A stretch of 64,000 bases of DNA from the NCBI GenBank assembly GCA_041391485.1, contig JAWKNY010000019.1:1-64000 (forward strand), read 5' to 3'. Source of the stretch: JACKAF01 sp041391485 (GTDB lineage Bacteria > Bdellovibrionota > FAC87 > UBA2466 > JACKAF01). How positions within the stretch are numbered: the stretch's first letter is position 1; each line of letters opens with the position of its first letter. The translations under genes and the position numbers were made by a program. Below, in pieces: positions 45,155 to 54,558 of the stretch. The notes under the pieces are model-generated. The model saw only the letters and a program-made list of their open reading frames with translations. It was not told the origin of the DNA and searched no databases.

Positions 45155-46255
45155 ATGCGACAACAAAAGCAAGAAATTTTGGAGAAAGTACTGGAAGATC
45201 TGTCTTCGTGCGGCTTGGACACGCATGTGGATCAGATTCAGCACCTCGCCGACGGCGGTATGTCGCATATTTACCGTGCACGCCAACCTTCCTTGGACCG
45301 TTACGTCGTCATCAAACAATTAAAACGCAGTTTTCGAGAAGACCCGGAGCTTGTGAATCGCTTCCGCCGGGAGGCCAAATGCCTGGCGACGGTCCTGCAC
45401 CAAAACGTCGCGCATGTGTACGGCTTCGTGGAGAGCACGGCCGACATGTATATCCTGATGGAGTACATCAGTGGCGTCGATTTGTCGGCGGTACTCAAGA
45501 AAATCGGACCCCTTCCCCCCGAAGTGGCTGCCGCCATCACCTTGGGCCTTGCGCGCGGTCTGCACTGTTTGCATGCGCATCAACTTATCCACCGGGATGT
45601 TAAACCTTCAAACATCCGCCTCACCACTCGAGGTGAGATCAAACTGATGGATCTGGGAATTGTTTTGGATGTAGCCGAGAGCTCACTTACGCGGCCGGGA
45701 ATTCTGATGGGATCTCCAAGTTATCTTACTCCCGAGCAGATTCTAGGGGACACCGTCACGGCACGTTCTGACGTTTTTCAACTCGGTATCTGTTTGTATG
45801 AGATGCTTTGTGGCACTCGCCCTTTTCAGGACAACGGTCACCAAACGGTCTTTCATCGAATTCGCGAAGCGGAGTACACGCCGCTTAGAAAAATGAACCG
45901 ATCGATCCCGCGTGCCTTAGAACGGATTGTCGATCGCTGTTTGCAGAAAAATCCGGAATCACGTTTCAGTGACGTGCAAAAAGTTGCCCAGTCGTTGGAA
46001 GTATACCTTGGGCCACTCGCGACCGCCCACACCGAAGACGTTATATTGAGGTTCCTCGATCAAGAAGCCTTGGCTACGCCCACGGTCCCGATCACCCACA
46101 TTCAAGAGATGCGCCCCCGCCCCTCGCGCTTGAAATGGATCGGCGTCGGTATACTTTGTTTGGGCTCCCTGTTGCTCGGCCTGTTCCTCAGCCGGTTCAG
46201 GAAGGACGCGCCCACCACCCCCCCTCACTACAGTCGCCCCCACGACCTGCGATAG
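45155..46255 (+). CDS. membrane-anchored Ser/Thr protein kinase
   Basis: A 366-residue eukaryotic-type kinase. I start at the ATG at 45155 (MRQQKQEILEKVLED); an upstream extension to 44966 would cross the hairpin region. Kinase motifs: glycine loop HLADGGMSHIYRA, the lysine in VVIKQLKRSF, the catalytic loop LIHRDVKPSNIRL, the metal aspartate in KLMDLGIVLDV (DLG instead of DFG), and SPSYLTPEQILGD with DVFQLGICLYEML. All key residues are present, so it should be active. After the kinase domain comes a linker, a membrane helix (WIGVGILCLGSLLLGLFL) and a short 20-residue periplasmic tail with no sensor domain. Confidence 0.93.
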   Translation: MRQQKQEILEKVLEDLSSCGLDTHVDQIQHLADGGMSHIYRARQPSLDRYVVIKQLKRSFREDPELVNRFRREAKCLATVLHQNVAHVYGFVESTADMYILMEYISGVDLSAVLKKIGPLPPEVAAAITLGLARGLHCLHAHQLIHRDVKPSNIRLTTRGEIKLMDLGIVLDVAESSLTRPGILMGSPSYLTPEQILGDTVTARSDVFQLGICLYEMLCGTRPFQDNGHQTVFHRIREAEYTPLRKMNRSIPRALERIVDRCLQKNPESRFSDVQKVAQSLEVYLGPLATAHTEDVILRFLDQEALATPTVPITHIQEMRPRPSRLKWIGVGILCLGSLLLGLFLSRFRKDAPTTPPHYSRPHDLR

Positions 46256-46297
46256 TCGGCCGGGAACGCTTTCCATTCCAGACAAAAAGCGGTATGG

Positions 46298-47403
46298 ATG
46301 TACCGCATGTTTTTCAAGAAGAAACAAGAGCTTAACCCTCAACAAGTACGGGACGCGCTGGCAAAAGTCATCGCCCCTGGTTCCGGCAAGGATCTGATTT
46401 CACTGGGATTGTAAACGCATCCAGGTGAGGCGGGCCCAAGGTACGGATCGATTTTGAAGTCACCGACCCCTCTTACCCGGCGCCCGAACAACTCACGGAA
46501 CTTTGCCGGGAATCGGTTCAAAAACTTCCGGGCGTGGAATTCGTTCATATTAGTAAACCCAAGCCCAGCCCTTCCGCCAAGGAAGAGCCCGCTCAGGCAG
46601 CCGCCGGCAAAGTGCAGTTGCCAGGAGTGCGCAAAGTGATCGCCGTTGCGAGCGGCAAGGGCGGCGTGGGCAAGAGCACGGTCGCCATTAATTTGGCCGT
46701 CGCGCTCGCGGCTCAGGGCAAGCGCGTGGGGCTTTTGGACGCCGACATTTATGGGCCGAGTCTTCCCACGATGATGGGGATCACGGGCCGTCCGGAAAAT
46801 GAGTCCGGCAAACTCGTCCCTTTAGAGCGCCACGGCGTGCGACTGATGTCGATAGGCTTTGTAGTTCCCCAAGACCAGCCCGTCGTCTGGCGCGGTCCGA
46901 TGGTACACGGGGCACTGACGCAGTTTATGACTCAGGTCCAATGGGGCGATCTTGATTACCTTTTGATCGACATGCCGCCCGGAACCGGAGACGCCCAGCT
47001 AACCATCAGCCAGAACGCGCCTCTGAGTGGTGCCATTGTCGTCACCACGCCGCAGGAAATCAGTTTGCTCGATGCCCGCAAAGGATTGAAGATGTTCGAG
47101 AGTGTGCACGTGCCCATCCTCGGAATCGTTGAGAACATGGCGGGCTTCCTCACCCCAGATGGGACGCGCCATGAGATTTTCCGTAGCGGTGGCGGCAAGC
47201 GTTTAGCAGAAGAGTCGGGTGTACCGTTGCTCGGTTCTCTTCCCTTGGATCCGCGAGTGGCTGAAGGAGGCGACACGGGTGAACCGGTCGTTCAAGCCGT
47301 TCCCGATTCGGCCGTCGCCAAATTGTTTACGGAAATTGCACAAAAGGTCGCTGGCACGTCACGCAGCGAAGCTGACTTCCAACCCTTATCCTTGAGCTGG
47401 TAG
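46298..47403 (+). CDS. mrp: Mrp/NBP35-type iron-sulfur carrier ATPase (5' frameshifts)
   Basis: A P-loop NTPase that carries and delivers 4Fe-4S clusters. The N-terminal MIP18/DUF59 domain begins FKKKQELNPQQVRDALAKVI (from about 46310) and reaches DLISLGL, where the frame stops at 46412. After two or three indels between 46410 and 46445 it resumes as VRIDFEVTDPSYPAPEQL and is then continuous to 47403. The ATPase core has the deviant Walker A VASGKGGVGKSTVAINL, LLDADIYGPSLPTMMG, and LIDMPPGTGDAQLTISQ. The cluster-binding CxxC near the C-terminus of many Mrp proteins is not obvious. Start at 46298 or 46307. Confidence 0.9.
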
Positions 47404-47404
47404 C

Positions 47405-47716
47405 ATGGTGTTTCCTGTTGAATTAACTAAATTGGACGAGCTAAGCCTGGGCATTCAATGGAATGACGGACACCGTTCCACTTACCGGGTTCGGAATTTA
47501 CGCCTGGAATGCAAGTGCGCGGTTTGCGTTGACGAGTGGACGCGCGAGAAATTGCTTAAAGACGAAAATGTCCCGGCTGACATCAAACCCACCAAAATTG
47601 AAAGCGTGGGACGCTACGCCCTCAACTTCAAATGGTCGGATGGCCACGACGCCGGTATTTACACTTTCGACCACCTCCGCAAGCTCTGCGAGTGTACGGA
47701 ATGCCAAAAAGCCTAG
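47405..47716 (+). CDS. DUF971 protein
   Basis: A 103-residue DUF971-domain protein (the N-terminal domain of gamma-butyrobetaine hydroxylases). SLGIQWNDGHRSTYRVRNLR and GRYALNFKWSDGHDAGIYTF are the domain hallmarks. It has two cysteine pairs, CKCAVC and CECTEC, which could bind zinc or an iron-sulfur cluster. In many bacteria this domain is encoded beside, or fused to, Mrp, which matches its place here directly after mrp and overlapping ygfZ. An iron-sulfur-related role is inferred from that. Confidence 0.88.
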   Translation: MVFPVELTKLDELSLGIQWNDGHRSTYRVRNLRLECKCAVCVDEWTREKLLKDENVPADIKPTKIESVGRYALNFKWSDGHDAGIYTFDHLRKLCECTECQKA

Positions 47717-48537
47717 TCCCGGCAGGAGTCCTTGAGCTGGAGGACTGGTGTTCGCTGCAACTGGACGGCACCGACATTTTTGATTTCCTCCATCGTTTAA
47801 GCACACTGGGTTTCAAAAACCAAAAACCGGGCGTCCGGCTGGGTGCCCTTCTCAGTGGCCGCGCCCAATTGATTAGCGGCGGATTTTTTGAAGGGTCGGC
47901 GACGGGTGTGCTGTACACCGTTCCCCGTTCTCTGGCAGAGCCGACACTAGAGCACCTAGAGAAGTTTCACTTTTCTGAAGCCGTCACTTTTTCAAAGGAT
48001 ACGGCGTCGTCTATTTGGATAGCCGACTCGAAAACAGCCGAATCTTTGCAGCCCCTGGCCTCCAGCTCGTGGGAGGTCCCGGATCTTCCTGGAATCGTTT
48101 GGTTTCGGGTTACGAAGCGGGATGACTGGATGAAGCTCGCCGCGCAAAAAGCGCCCATGAGGCGCGCTGAATTACATGCTTATTTCCTGGCCCAAGGATC
48201 GATTCTCTTGGATTTGGATCAAGTCCGCGATCTATTGATCCTCGAGGCTAACTTGGAAACGGCCGTAGAACGCGACAAGGGTTGCTACCCGGGGCAAGAA
48301 GAGATCGAACGGATTTTCACCTACGGCAACGCGAATAAGAAGCTACTTGCGGTTCAATTGGATAAAAAGCCTGGCACGATTCCGTGCACGCTGCGTTGTG
48401 AGGACAAAGAGGCGGGGACTCTTCTCGCCTATGAGGACTTGGGCGGTTCGGTTGGCGGGTTGGCGATGGTTCACCGCAACTTTTGGGAAACGGGACATCT
48501 CAAAGGAGATCCCGATCTCATCGCCACCATACTATAA
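47701..48537 (+). CDS. ygfZ: YgfZ/GcvT-like folate-binding iron-sulfur maturation protein
   Basis: A 278-residue tetrahydrofolate-binding protein that aids repair or maturation of certain iron-sulfur enzymes. The defining motif is present: ERDKGCYPGQEEIERIF (K-x-C-Y-x-G-Q-E). FDFLHRLSTLGFKNQKPG and GVRLGALLSGRAQLISGGFF fit the GcvT fold. I start at the ATG at 47701, overlapping the DUF971 gene by 16 bases. With mrp and DUF971 it forms an iron-sulfur cluster module. It overlaps the start of the resB-like gene by 1 base. Confidence 0.9.
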   Translation: MPKSLVPAGVLELEDWCSLQLDGTDIFDFLHRLSTLGFKNQKPGVRLGALLSGRAQLISGGFFEGSATGVLYTVPRSLAEPTLEHLEKFHFSEAVTFSKDTASSIWIADSKTAESLQPLASSSWEVPDLPGIVWFRVTKRDDWMKLAAQKAPMRRAELHAYFLAQGSILLDLDQVRDLLILEANLETAVERDKGCYPGQEEIERIFTYGNANKKLLAVQLDKKPGTIPCTLRCEDKEAGTLLAYEDLGGSVGGLAMVHRNFWETGHLKGDPDLIATIL

Positions 48538-50369
48538 TGGACGGTATGAGAAAAAATCTGCGCGCGCTATTCTTGTTTTTCGCTTCACTCAAACTCGCTG
48601 TGTTTGTGTTGTTGGGCACCGCTTCGGTTCTGGCCGTCGGCACGGTAGTGGAGTCGCTATACGGCATGCGTGCGGCGCACTTGATGGTCTACGGAACTTG
48701 GTGGTTCGGCGGCATTCTCTTTTTGCTGGGCTTGAACGTACTGTGCGCGGCCCTTTCGCGGTACCCTTGGAAACCTCACCAGACCGGATTTGTCGTTACA
48801 CACTCAGGTATTTTGATCATTCTCCTCGGATCAGTGATAACGCAAAAGCTGGGCGTCGATGGCAACCTGCCAGTGGTCGAAAAGGATGTGAACGACGCCG
48901 TGGCCTTGGCCGATCTAAAATTTGTGATTACCAATGAGCTGAGCGAACAAAGCACGGAGCTTCCCTTGCCCGAAACGGGTCGGCCCAGTCACGGAAACTT
49001 GATGACAGTACAAGTGGCTCCGAATCACGTTGTGGAGATAAACAGCTTTTACCCGAGAGCGCTTTTTTCAGAAACCTGGGAAGAGAGCCCCATCCCCGGC
49101 TTGGGCTACCCGGTCGTCACACTTCTTCTGGAGAGCAGTCGTTTTAACGTCGAGCAACAACTCGTAGCGGAGTCCCCGTCCGGGGCAACGGAGTTTGAAA
49201 TGGGCCCCGCCATTTTCAGCTTCCAGAAACTATGGGATAAAAAAGACGAAGCGGCTTTCCTCAATCCCGTACAGAAAAAAGAATCGGACAAACAGAGCAA
49301 GGGAACTGTGCTCCTGGTGCTGGAAGGCCGGGAGTACCGATTACCCATTGAAGAACTGTTAGCTGGGTGGGTGGATTTAGGAAGTACCGGTCACAAAATT
49401 CACGCCACCAAGTACTACACGCACGCCATCGTGCAGGAAACTGAGCTTGTGAACAAATCCAAGGATCTCGTCAACCCGGCGGTACGCTTGGAAGTCCGTT
49501 CAAAGGACGGGAACCTGGAGCACCACACCTTGTTCGCAAACTTTCCCGAGTTCCCGACCCTGCACCGTAAAATCTCGGGCAAGAATACGGTCGAAGGCCT
49601 AAAAGCAAAAATGATTTCCCCACGGGCGCGCGCCGAAATGGGGATTGTCGGTCGTCAGCGCGGGGTGCTTCGCATCGCTCAGTCGGCAGACGACAAGCGC
49701 CTTCTGTACGTGGTGCAAGGGCGCGATGGAAGCCTCAACGGTAAGGGTGAACTCAAGGTAAATGAGCCCATAGAGACCGGTTGGATGGACGCCAAGTTCA
49801 GCATTCTTGACTGGAAAGCCTCAGCGGTGCGCAGTCTAGATCCCAAACCCGTGGACAGAATTCCCGATGCCAGCACCCCATACCTGAGCGCCCTGCAGTA
49901 CCGGATTCGCGATACCACCACCGGACAGACGGGAGCTTCAAAATGGTTGTACCAAGGCGAATTGCAGAGAGAAACCGTGGGCAAACAGCGCCTGGTCTTC
50001 TCTCTTACCAAAGACAAGCTTTTGCTTCCGTTCAAAGTACGCCTGGAAAAGTTTACCATCGGCACGGATCCTGGCACGAACAAAGCCGCCAGCTACGCGA
50101 GCGACGTGCGAGTGATAGCCTCTGACAGCCCTGACACTGGCCCCGTGCATATCAGCATGAACGAACCCATGGAACACGCCGGTTACACCTTCTACCAGGC
50201 GAGTTACCAAAAGGAGGAAGGCAAGCCCACGATCTCCGTTTTTTCGGTAAATCGAGACCCGGGTAGACTTCTGAAGTATTTGGGGTCCATACTACTGGTA
50301 TTGGGAATTTCCGTGATGTTCTACATGAACCCGCATTACTTCGACATTCTTCTGGGGAAAAAGAAATGA
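48537..50369 (+). CDS. resB: ResB-like cytochrome c biogenesis protein
   Basis: A membrane component of system II cytochrome c maturation, which delivers reduced apocytochrome and haem. The 610-residue protein starts at 48537 (MDGMRKNLRALFLFF) or at the ATG at 48546. Three N-terminal membrane helices (LKLAVFVLLGTASVLAVGTV, WWFGGILFLLGLNVLCAALS, GFVVTHSGILIILLGSVI) precede a large periplasmic region, and a last helix (LKYLGSILLVLGISVMFYMN) ends it. HISMNEPMEHAGYTFYQASY is the conserved ResB block near the C-terminus. It overlaps ccsA by 4 bases. Confidence 0.9.
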   Translation: MDGMRKNLRALFLFFASLKLAVFVLLGTASVLAVGTVVESLYGMRAAHLMVYGTWWFGGILFLLGLNVLCAALSRYPWKPHQTGFVVTHSGILIILLGSVITQKLGVDGNLPVVEKDVNDAVALADLKFVITNELSEQSTELPLPETGRPSHGNLMTVQVAPNHVVEINSFYPRALFSETWEESPIPGLGYPVVTLLLESSRFNVEQQLVAESPSGATEFEMGPAIFSFQKLWDKKDEAAFLNPVQKKESDKQSKGTVLLVLEGREYRLPIEELLAGWVDLGSTGHKIHATKYYTHAIVQETELVNKSKDLVNPAVRLEVRSKDGNLEHHTLFANFPEFPTLHRKISGKNTVEGLKAKMISPRARAEMGIVGRQRGVLRIAQSADDKRLLYVVQGRDGSLNGKGELKVNEPIETGWMDAKFSILDWKASAVRSLDPKPVDRIPDASTPYLSALQYRIRDTTTGQTGASKWLYQGELQRETVGKQRLVFSLTKDKLLLPFKVRLEKFTIGTDPGTNKAASYASDVRVIASDSPDTGPVHISMNEPMEHAGYTFYQASYQKEEGKPTISVFSVNRDPGRLLKYLGSILLVLGISVMFYMNPHYFDILLGKKK

Positions 50370-52067
50370 CAACACTCCGACTTCTTTTCGTGGCCTTGAT
50401 TGTCTCCTTAACACTTCACGCTGCGGAAGGATTTCACTGGAGCCCGCTTGAAACTATCGCCATCCAGGATAGAGGTCGGTTAAAACCTTTTGACACCTTC
50501 GCCGAGGAGAGCGTCCAGTACATCACCGGCCGACGCTCTTGGGAGGGTGAGCCTGCGGAGGCGACCCTCTTTGGCTGGATGGCCAGTTACGAAGACACCT
50601 GGGCCGCGAAACGGTTTATCCTCATCGACTATAAACCCCTTAAAGCGGCTATCGGGATCGAAGAGGACGAGAAGTACTTCGCACCCGAGTCCCTGATTGG
50701 CAATCAGAAGCTCGGCGCCCTGGTACGGGAAGCCTTTAAAAAGCAAAAGCCCGAACTGACTGAGTTGGACAAACGCGCGCAGGAAGTCAGCAACCGCGTG
50801 GGTCTGCTTCAGGCCATTGTGTCTGGCGACATCTGGACTATCTTCCCCAATCCCACGAGCCTTACTGAATCGTGGTTTTCGATCGCCGCTCTGACCGGAC
50901 AGTCGGATCGCGTGCTTCCTTACGACTCCGAAAAAGTTCAAAAGCTGAGTGATGACTTGCGCACACTCATTCGCGCCTATGTCGAAAAGGACACCGCGAC
51001 CTGGAATAGCAAACTCCCCGCGTATGCGACGTTTCTGGAAACCGGGCTCACGTCGAATTACCCAACCCAGGACACGCTAAAGCGCGAAGTCCACTACAAC
51101 AAGTTCAGGCCGTTCCGTTGGGCGTGGGTACTCTATACCTTGGGTTTTTTGGCGTTGCTCGGCTTTATCTTCACTCAAAAGAGGGGTTTCGGCTTTGCCG
51201 GAGCGGGCGCGCTTGGAATCGGGTTTGCGATCCACACCTACGGTTTTGTTTTGCGCATGCTCATCTCCGGACGCCCTCCAGTGACCAACATGTATGAGTC
51301 GGTCATCTGGGTAAGCTGGGGCTGTATGCTCTTTGCAGGAATGATTTGGCTAAAATACAAGAATGCGGTCATCCCTGCAGCCGCCGCTGTTTTTAGTTTG
51401 GTCTCTCTCGTATTGGCGGACAACCTGCCGTCCATTCTCGATCCCGCCATCAATCCGCTGGAACCCGTACTGCGCAGTAATTTTTGGCTAACGATCCATG
51501 TATTGACCATCACACTGAGTTACGCAGCGTTTGCTTTGTCACTGTCTTGGCAACCTGGTGCTGGGGAGTACGGCTTAACACCGGGACGGACGGATCGAAT
51601 TCAGCAGTTCTCCACGCCTATGTATCGCTCGATGCAGATTGGTGTGGTGCTGCTCGCCGCGGGTACCATTCTGGGCGGTGTCTGGGCCGACTATATTCGT
51701 GGGGACGCTTCTGGGGTTGGGACCCCAAGAGGTGTGAGCCCGATCGCGCTACTGCTCTATGTGGCGGTACTGCACGGGCGTTTTACCAATTGGCTACGCG
51801 GTTTCGGATTTGCGGCTGTCACTGTCGTCAGTTTTTCTAGGTGTTCTCATGGCCTGGTACGGAGTCAATTTCGTACTGGGGGCGGTCTACTCTTATGGCT
51901 TTGGCTCTGGCGGTATCGCCTACGTGATGGTCTATGTGGCAGCCCAGGTGGGCTTCATCACTCTTCGCGTACAGCCGCCACCGATCCGGCGGCAATACCG
52001 GCGCCGCCATCTTCCCCAAAGGCCACCGCTAGGTACCACGTTCCTTTTTTTACAAACCTGTGGATAA
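50366..52067 (+). CDS. ccsA: CcsA/ResC-like haem-handling protein (3' frameshifts)
   Basis: The partner of ResB that exports and presents haem to apocytochrome c. A signal-like N-terminus (LLFVALIVSLTLHAAEG) is followed by a periplasmic region of about 220 residues and then by multiple helices. The haem-binding tryptophan motif appears only by changing frame: VWADY ends one frame at 51694 and SWGRFWGWDPK follows in the next (51697-51729); then LLLYVAVLHGRFTNWLRGFG returns to the first frame, and after about 51835 GVLMAWYGVNFVLGAVYSYG continues in the third. At least three indels are needed. The repaired reading stops at 52065-52067, inside the left inverted repeat; an unrepaired frame would run to 52159. 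Confidence 0.88.
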
Positions 52068-52071
52068 CTTT
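52030..52071 (+). repeat. left arm of 42-bp perfect inverted repeat
   Basis: Exactly complementary to 53788-53829. It begins TAGGTACCACGTTCC, has a run of seven T, and includes TGTGGATAA (52059-52067), the complement of the DnaA box TTATCCACA. It contains the stop codon of the repaired ccsA reading. Each arm is flanked on the outside by TA next to GGTACC, which could be a TA target duplication. Confidence 0.9.
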
Positions 52072-52121
52072 CGGGCGTACGGCCTGCAGGTGCCGACTGC
52101 GCTGTACCTCTTTGGGCGTAT

Positions 52122-52807
52122 TTACGGGTTGTCCGATAGTTCGGATACAAACAACGTAAAGAACGGGTCCTCCGTCTCATCGAAGAGAGACATGTCCAAC
52201 TTGGCGATAAACTTGTCTATGTTAGAGGTAGATCCCGGTGCCAGGCGATACATCTCTCCCGTCGGCATCACCACGAAGTAGACACGACTGCCGTCTTCAT
52301 GGGTGCTGCCGGAAACCACCGGCGACCCGCAGTGGGTCGGGTTCCGTTAATCGCCTGCACCGGCTCGACTCTGCACAAAAGATAGAAAAGCTTTACGGTG
52401 TCGAACGAGAGTTCATGGCTCCTTTCCGCAACGTCGTCGCTGTAGGTGCGAGGTTCTTGGTCGTTAAACAAGCGTACATATTCCCGCATCACCAGATGAG
52501 CGTCGATGATGCTTACATAGCCATCCAGGTTCGCATCAACACGGTACATTCCGGGAATGGTACGCCGGGTTCAGTAAACCGTGCTCCATCGCGGTAGATC
52601 GCGTTTAACACGCTCGATATGTCTAGAGCGGAGATCTTGCCGTCCTCGTTGATATCGTAAGCAGAAGAAAAGTTGTGCCAGAGACTTCTTTGGAGGCCGC
52701 CGATTGGATCGGTGCTGGGTTGATCGGTTTTGTTTTTATTAGTCGCACCACAGGCCACTGGTAGAGGGGCATGGCGATAAAGATAAAACAAGGTCTCGCA
52801 GTTTCAT
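52122..52807 (-). pseudogene. dockerin-like lipoprotein, multiply frameshifted
   Basis: Read leftward from an ATG at 52807: MKLRDLVL, then in another frame a lipobox-like LPVACGATNKNKTDQ. Two EF-hand-like dockerin repeats follow, AYDINEDGKISALDISSVLN (near 52650) and VDANLDGYVSIIDAHLVMRE (near 52530), each with the DxNxDGxxxxxD calcium loop. A C-terminal domain, SHELSFDTVKLFYLLCRVE, then GSRVYFVVMPTGEMYRLAPG, ends at 52122. At least three indels separate these parts. A dockerin implies binding to a cohesin partner or a calcium-dependent surface role. The gene is entirely inside the inverted-repeat block. The lipoprotein call depends on the frame repair. Confidence 0.65.
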
Positions 52808-53013
52808 TTTGGGGGTCCTCCGTTTACTTGATGCGGAGGTATGATGGGCTGGGTGCGAAAGGTCGGCGTCTTTGCCTAGGTGCTGCAAAGAAAAAGACCA
52901 CCACCGACTTTCAAGATTTCCAGGCACTTAAATTGTGAAACCTGTAGATCTACTAGGCGCTGTCGCGACCCTATACGCTAAACGCACAGACCGTAGTAGC
53001 ATAAATACAATCT

Positions 53014-53809
53014 ATGAAAACTCTTAATTCGATTGTATCAAAAGTCGGGCTATTCCATTGCTAGAAACGAAACGGTAAGACGTGCTGCGTGCACCCTTTT
53101 CTAAGAGACTCGTACCTACGCACGCTTCGCGACTATGAACGGGTGTTGCAGACGCTTTTTCCGGAGTTGCCGCCCAATGAAGCGCCATGAACTCATGCGG
53201 ATCTCATCGGAAATCCTGTTATTGAAGCTTTTTACATTCTCAACTCCCTGCACCAGTCGTTGCGTGTTGAGGGCGACGTTTACGAGTTCAGGTCGCCGAA
53301 GGTACGAACTCAGCACTGATGGCAAATGAGCTTTTGCACACGGGGCGCAAACTTTGGCTCTTTGATTCCTTTCAGGGACTGCCCAAACCCACCGAGGAAG
53401 ATCGGATGCTGCACGATATTTCGGTCTGGAAATAACGTGCAGAAGGCAAAATGGCGCACCCGCAAAGCCGTGTGGAGGCCCGTCTAAAGGCCGTCGGTTT
53501 TCCCGCCACGGACACACATCGTACCCGGCTTTTATCGAGAAAGGTACCGGAGCAGGCGTACCGGAGAAAGTGTGTTTTGCGTACGTGGACTTCGATTTCT
53601 ATGAACCATACGATCAAAATTGCCCTCGAGCGCTTACGCGAATGGATCCGGGTGCCTTGGTGGTAGTAGACGACTACGGCTTCTTCTCTGAGGGGGCGGA
53701 AGTGGCGGTAGAGGAATTTCTAAGGGCCCACAACGCCGATTACGAACGGCTCTCCCGAGCCCACGCCAACGGCTTCGCTGGTCTTAAAAAGTTATCCACA
53801 GGTTTGTAA
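53014..53809 (+). pseudogene. TylF/MycF-type methyltransferase, multiply frameshifted
   Basis: A SAM-dependent methyltransferase of the TylF group, usually O-methylating sugars or other small molecules. A possible start is the ATG at 53014. Segments in different frames: FLRDSYLRTLRDYERVLQTL (about 53097-53156), NPVIEAFYILNSLHQSLRVE (near 53215-53274), SALMANELLHTGRKLWLFDS and FQGLPKPTEEDRMLHDISVW (53310-53430), SRVEARLKAVGFPA (near 53465), and VCFAYVDFDFYEPYDQN with LVVVDDYGFFSEGAEVAVEE (53570-53720), the metal-binding DDYG region. At least five indels are needed. The last codons and the stop (53807-53809) lie inside the right inverted repeat. Confidence 0.72.
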
Positions 53810-53829
53810 AAAAAGGAACGTGGTACCTA
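53788..53829 (-). repeat. right arm of 42-bp perfect inverted repeat
   Basis: Exact reverse complement of 52030-52071. It holds the DnaA-box sequence TTATCCACA at 53792-53800 and ends GGTACCTA. It lies 45 bases beyond the recO stop and contains the end of the methyltransferase reading frame. The two arms enclose 1716 bases. Confidence 0.9.
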
Positions 53830-53874
53830 AGAGGGGGAGGCGGGTGTGGCCGTGGAAAGAGGCGAACTGGGTAA

Positions 53875-54558
53875 TCAAAGACAAAACGGGGCGCAGACAC
53901 CGCGTGGGTAGCTACGTTTTTCCTCCCAGGCGGCAAAACGGGTGCGCTCCGCGTGTTCCATCAAAACCTGATCCTCTTTCTGCAAAGAGTAGTTTTCTTC
54001 AGTGGGTTTTTGACAGGCTTGGCAGCTCGCTCCCCCCGCCGCCACGTCGAAAACAGCCGGGAATTGCACCAGAGACTCGCACCGCACACAGCTTAGAAGT
54101 TGCGGCATCAACCCGAGCTGCGCTAGCAGCTTCATTCTGAAAACCAGGCTGAGAGTTTCCACCCGCTCCGGATCTTCTTCCTGTTCAATTAAAGCCAGTG
54201 TCTGCCCGAGCAAACTATAAAGACGCGGCATTGGAGTCGCCGTTAAGACGAGCTTGCGCACCCACTGGGTGATTTTTCCGGCGGCCAGCATTCTATCCAG
54301 ATGATTCCGAATCCCTTCAAAAGAATTTAGAACGCTAAGTTCTATAAGATAAGGACGTTCCCGCGGATCGCCTCTCAGCAACAGCTCATCATGACAAAAA
54401 AGATCCAGCCCCCCAACATAGCGCCGTTTGCTCTTTCTCGCCGCTCGCGCCAAAGCCGAGATGACTCCCCACTCCTTCGTCAGAAGTTGGACATACATGT
54501 CCGACTCCCCGAAAAAAGTTCTCGAAAGGACGATCCCCTTACCTTGGTATTTACGCAT
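53875..54558 (-). CDS. recO: DNA repair protein RecO
   Basis: Mediator that loads RecA with RecR. The N-terminal OB-fold has KGIVLSRTFFGESDMYVQLL and VISALARAARKSKRRYVGGL. The helical domain follows, and a CxxC zinc site is seen (LLSCVRCESL with GGASCQAC). The 227-residue length is slightly short but normal. The start overlaps the upstream membrane-protein gene by 8 bases. It ends TGA at 53875, before the inverted repeat. Confidence 0.9.
   Translation of the reverse strand: MRKYQGKGIVLSRTFFGESDMYVQLLTKEWGVISALARAARKSKRRYVGGLDLFCHDELLLRGDPRERPYLIELSVLNSFEGIRNHLDRMLAAGKITQWVRKLVLTATPMPRLYSLLGQTLALIEQEEDPERVETLSLVFRMKLLAQLGLMPQLLSCVRCESLVQFPAVFDVAAGGASCQACQKPTEENYSLQKEDQVLMEHAERTRFAAWEEKRSYPRGVCAPFCL

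Noticed and set aside
52030..53829. Replication origin, because each arm has a DnaA box
   Set aside because: There is only one box per arm, no AT-rich unwinding region, and no dnaA, dnaN or gyrB nearby.
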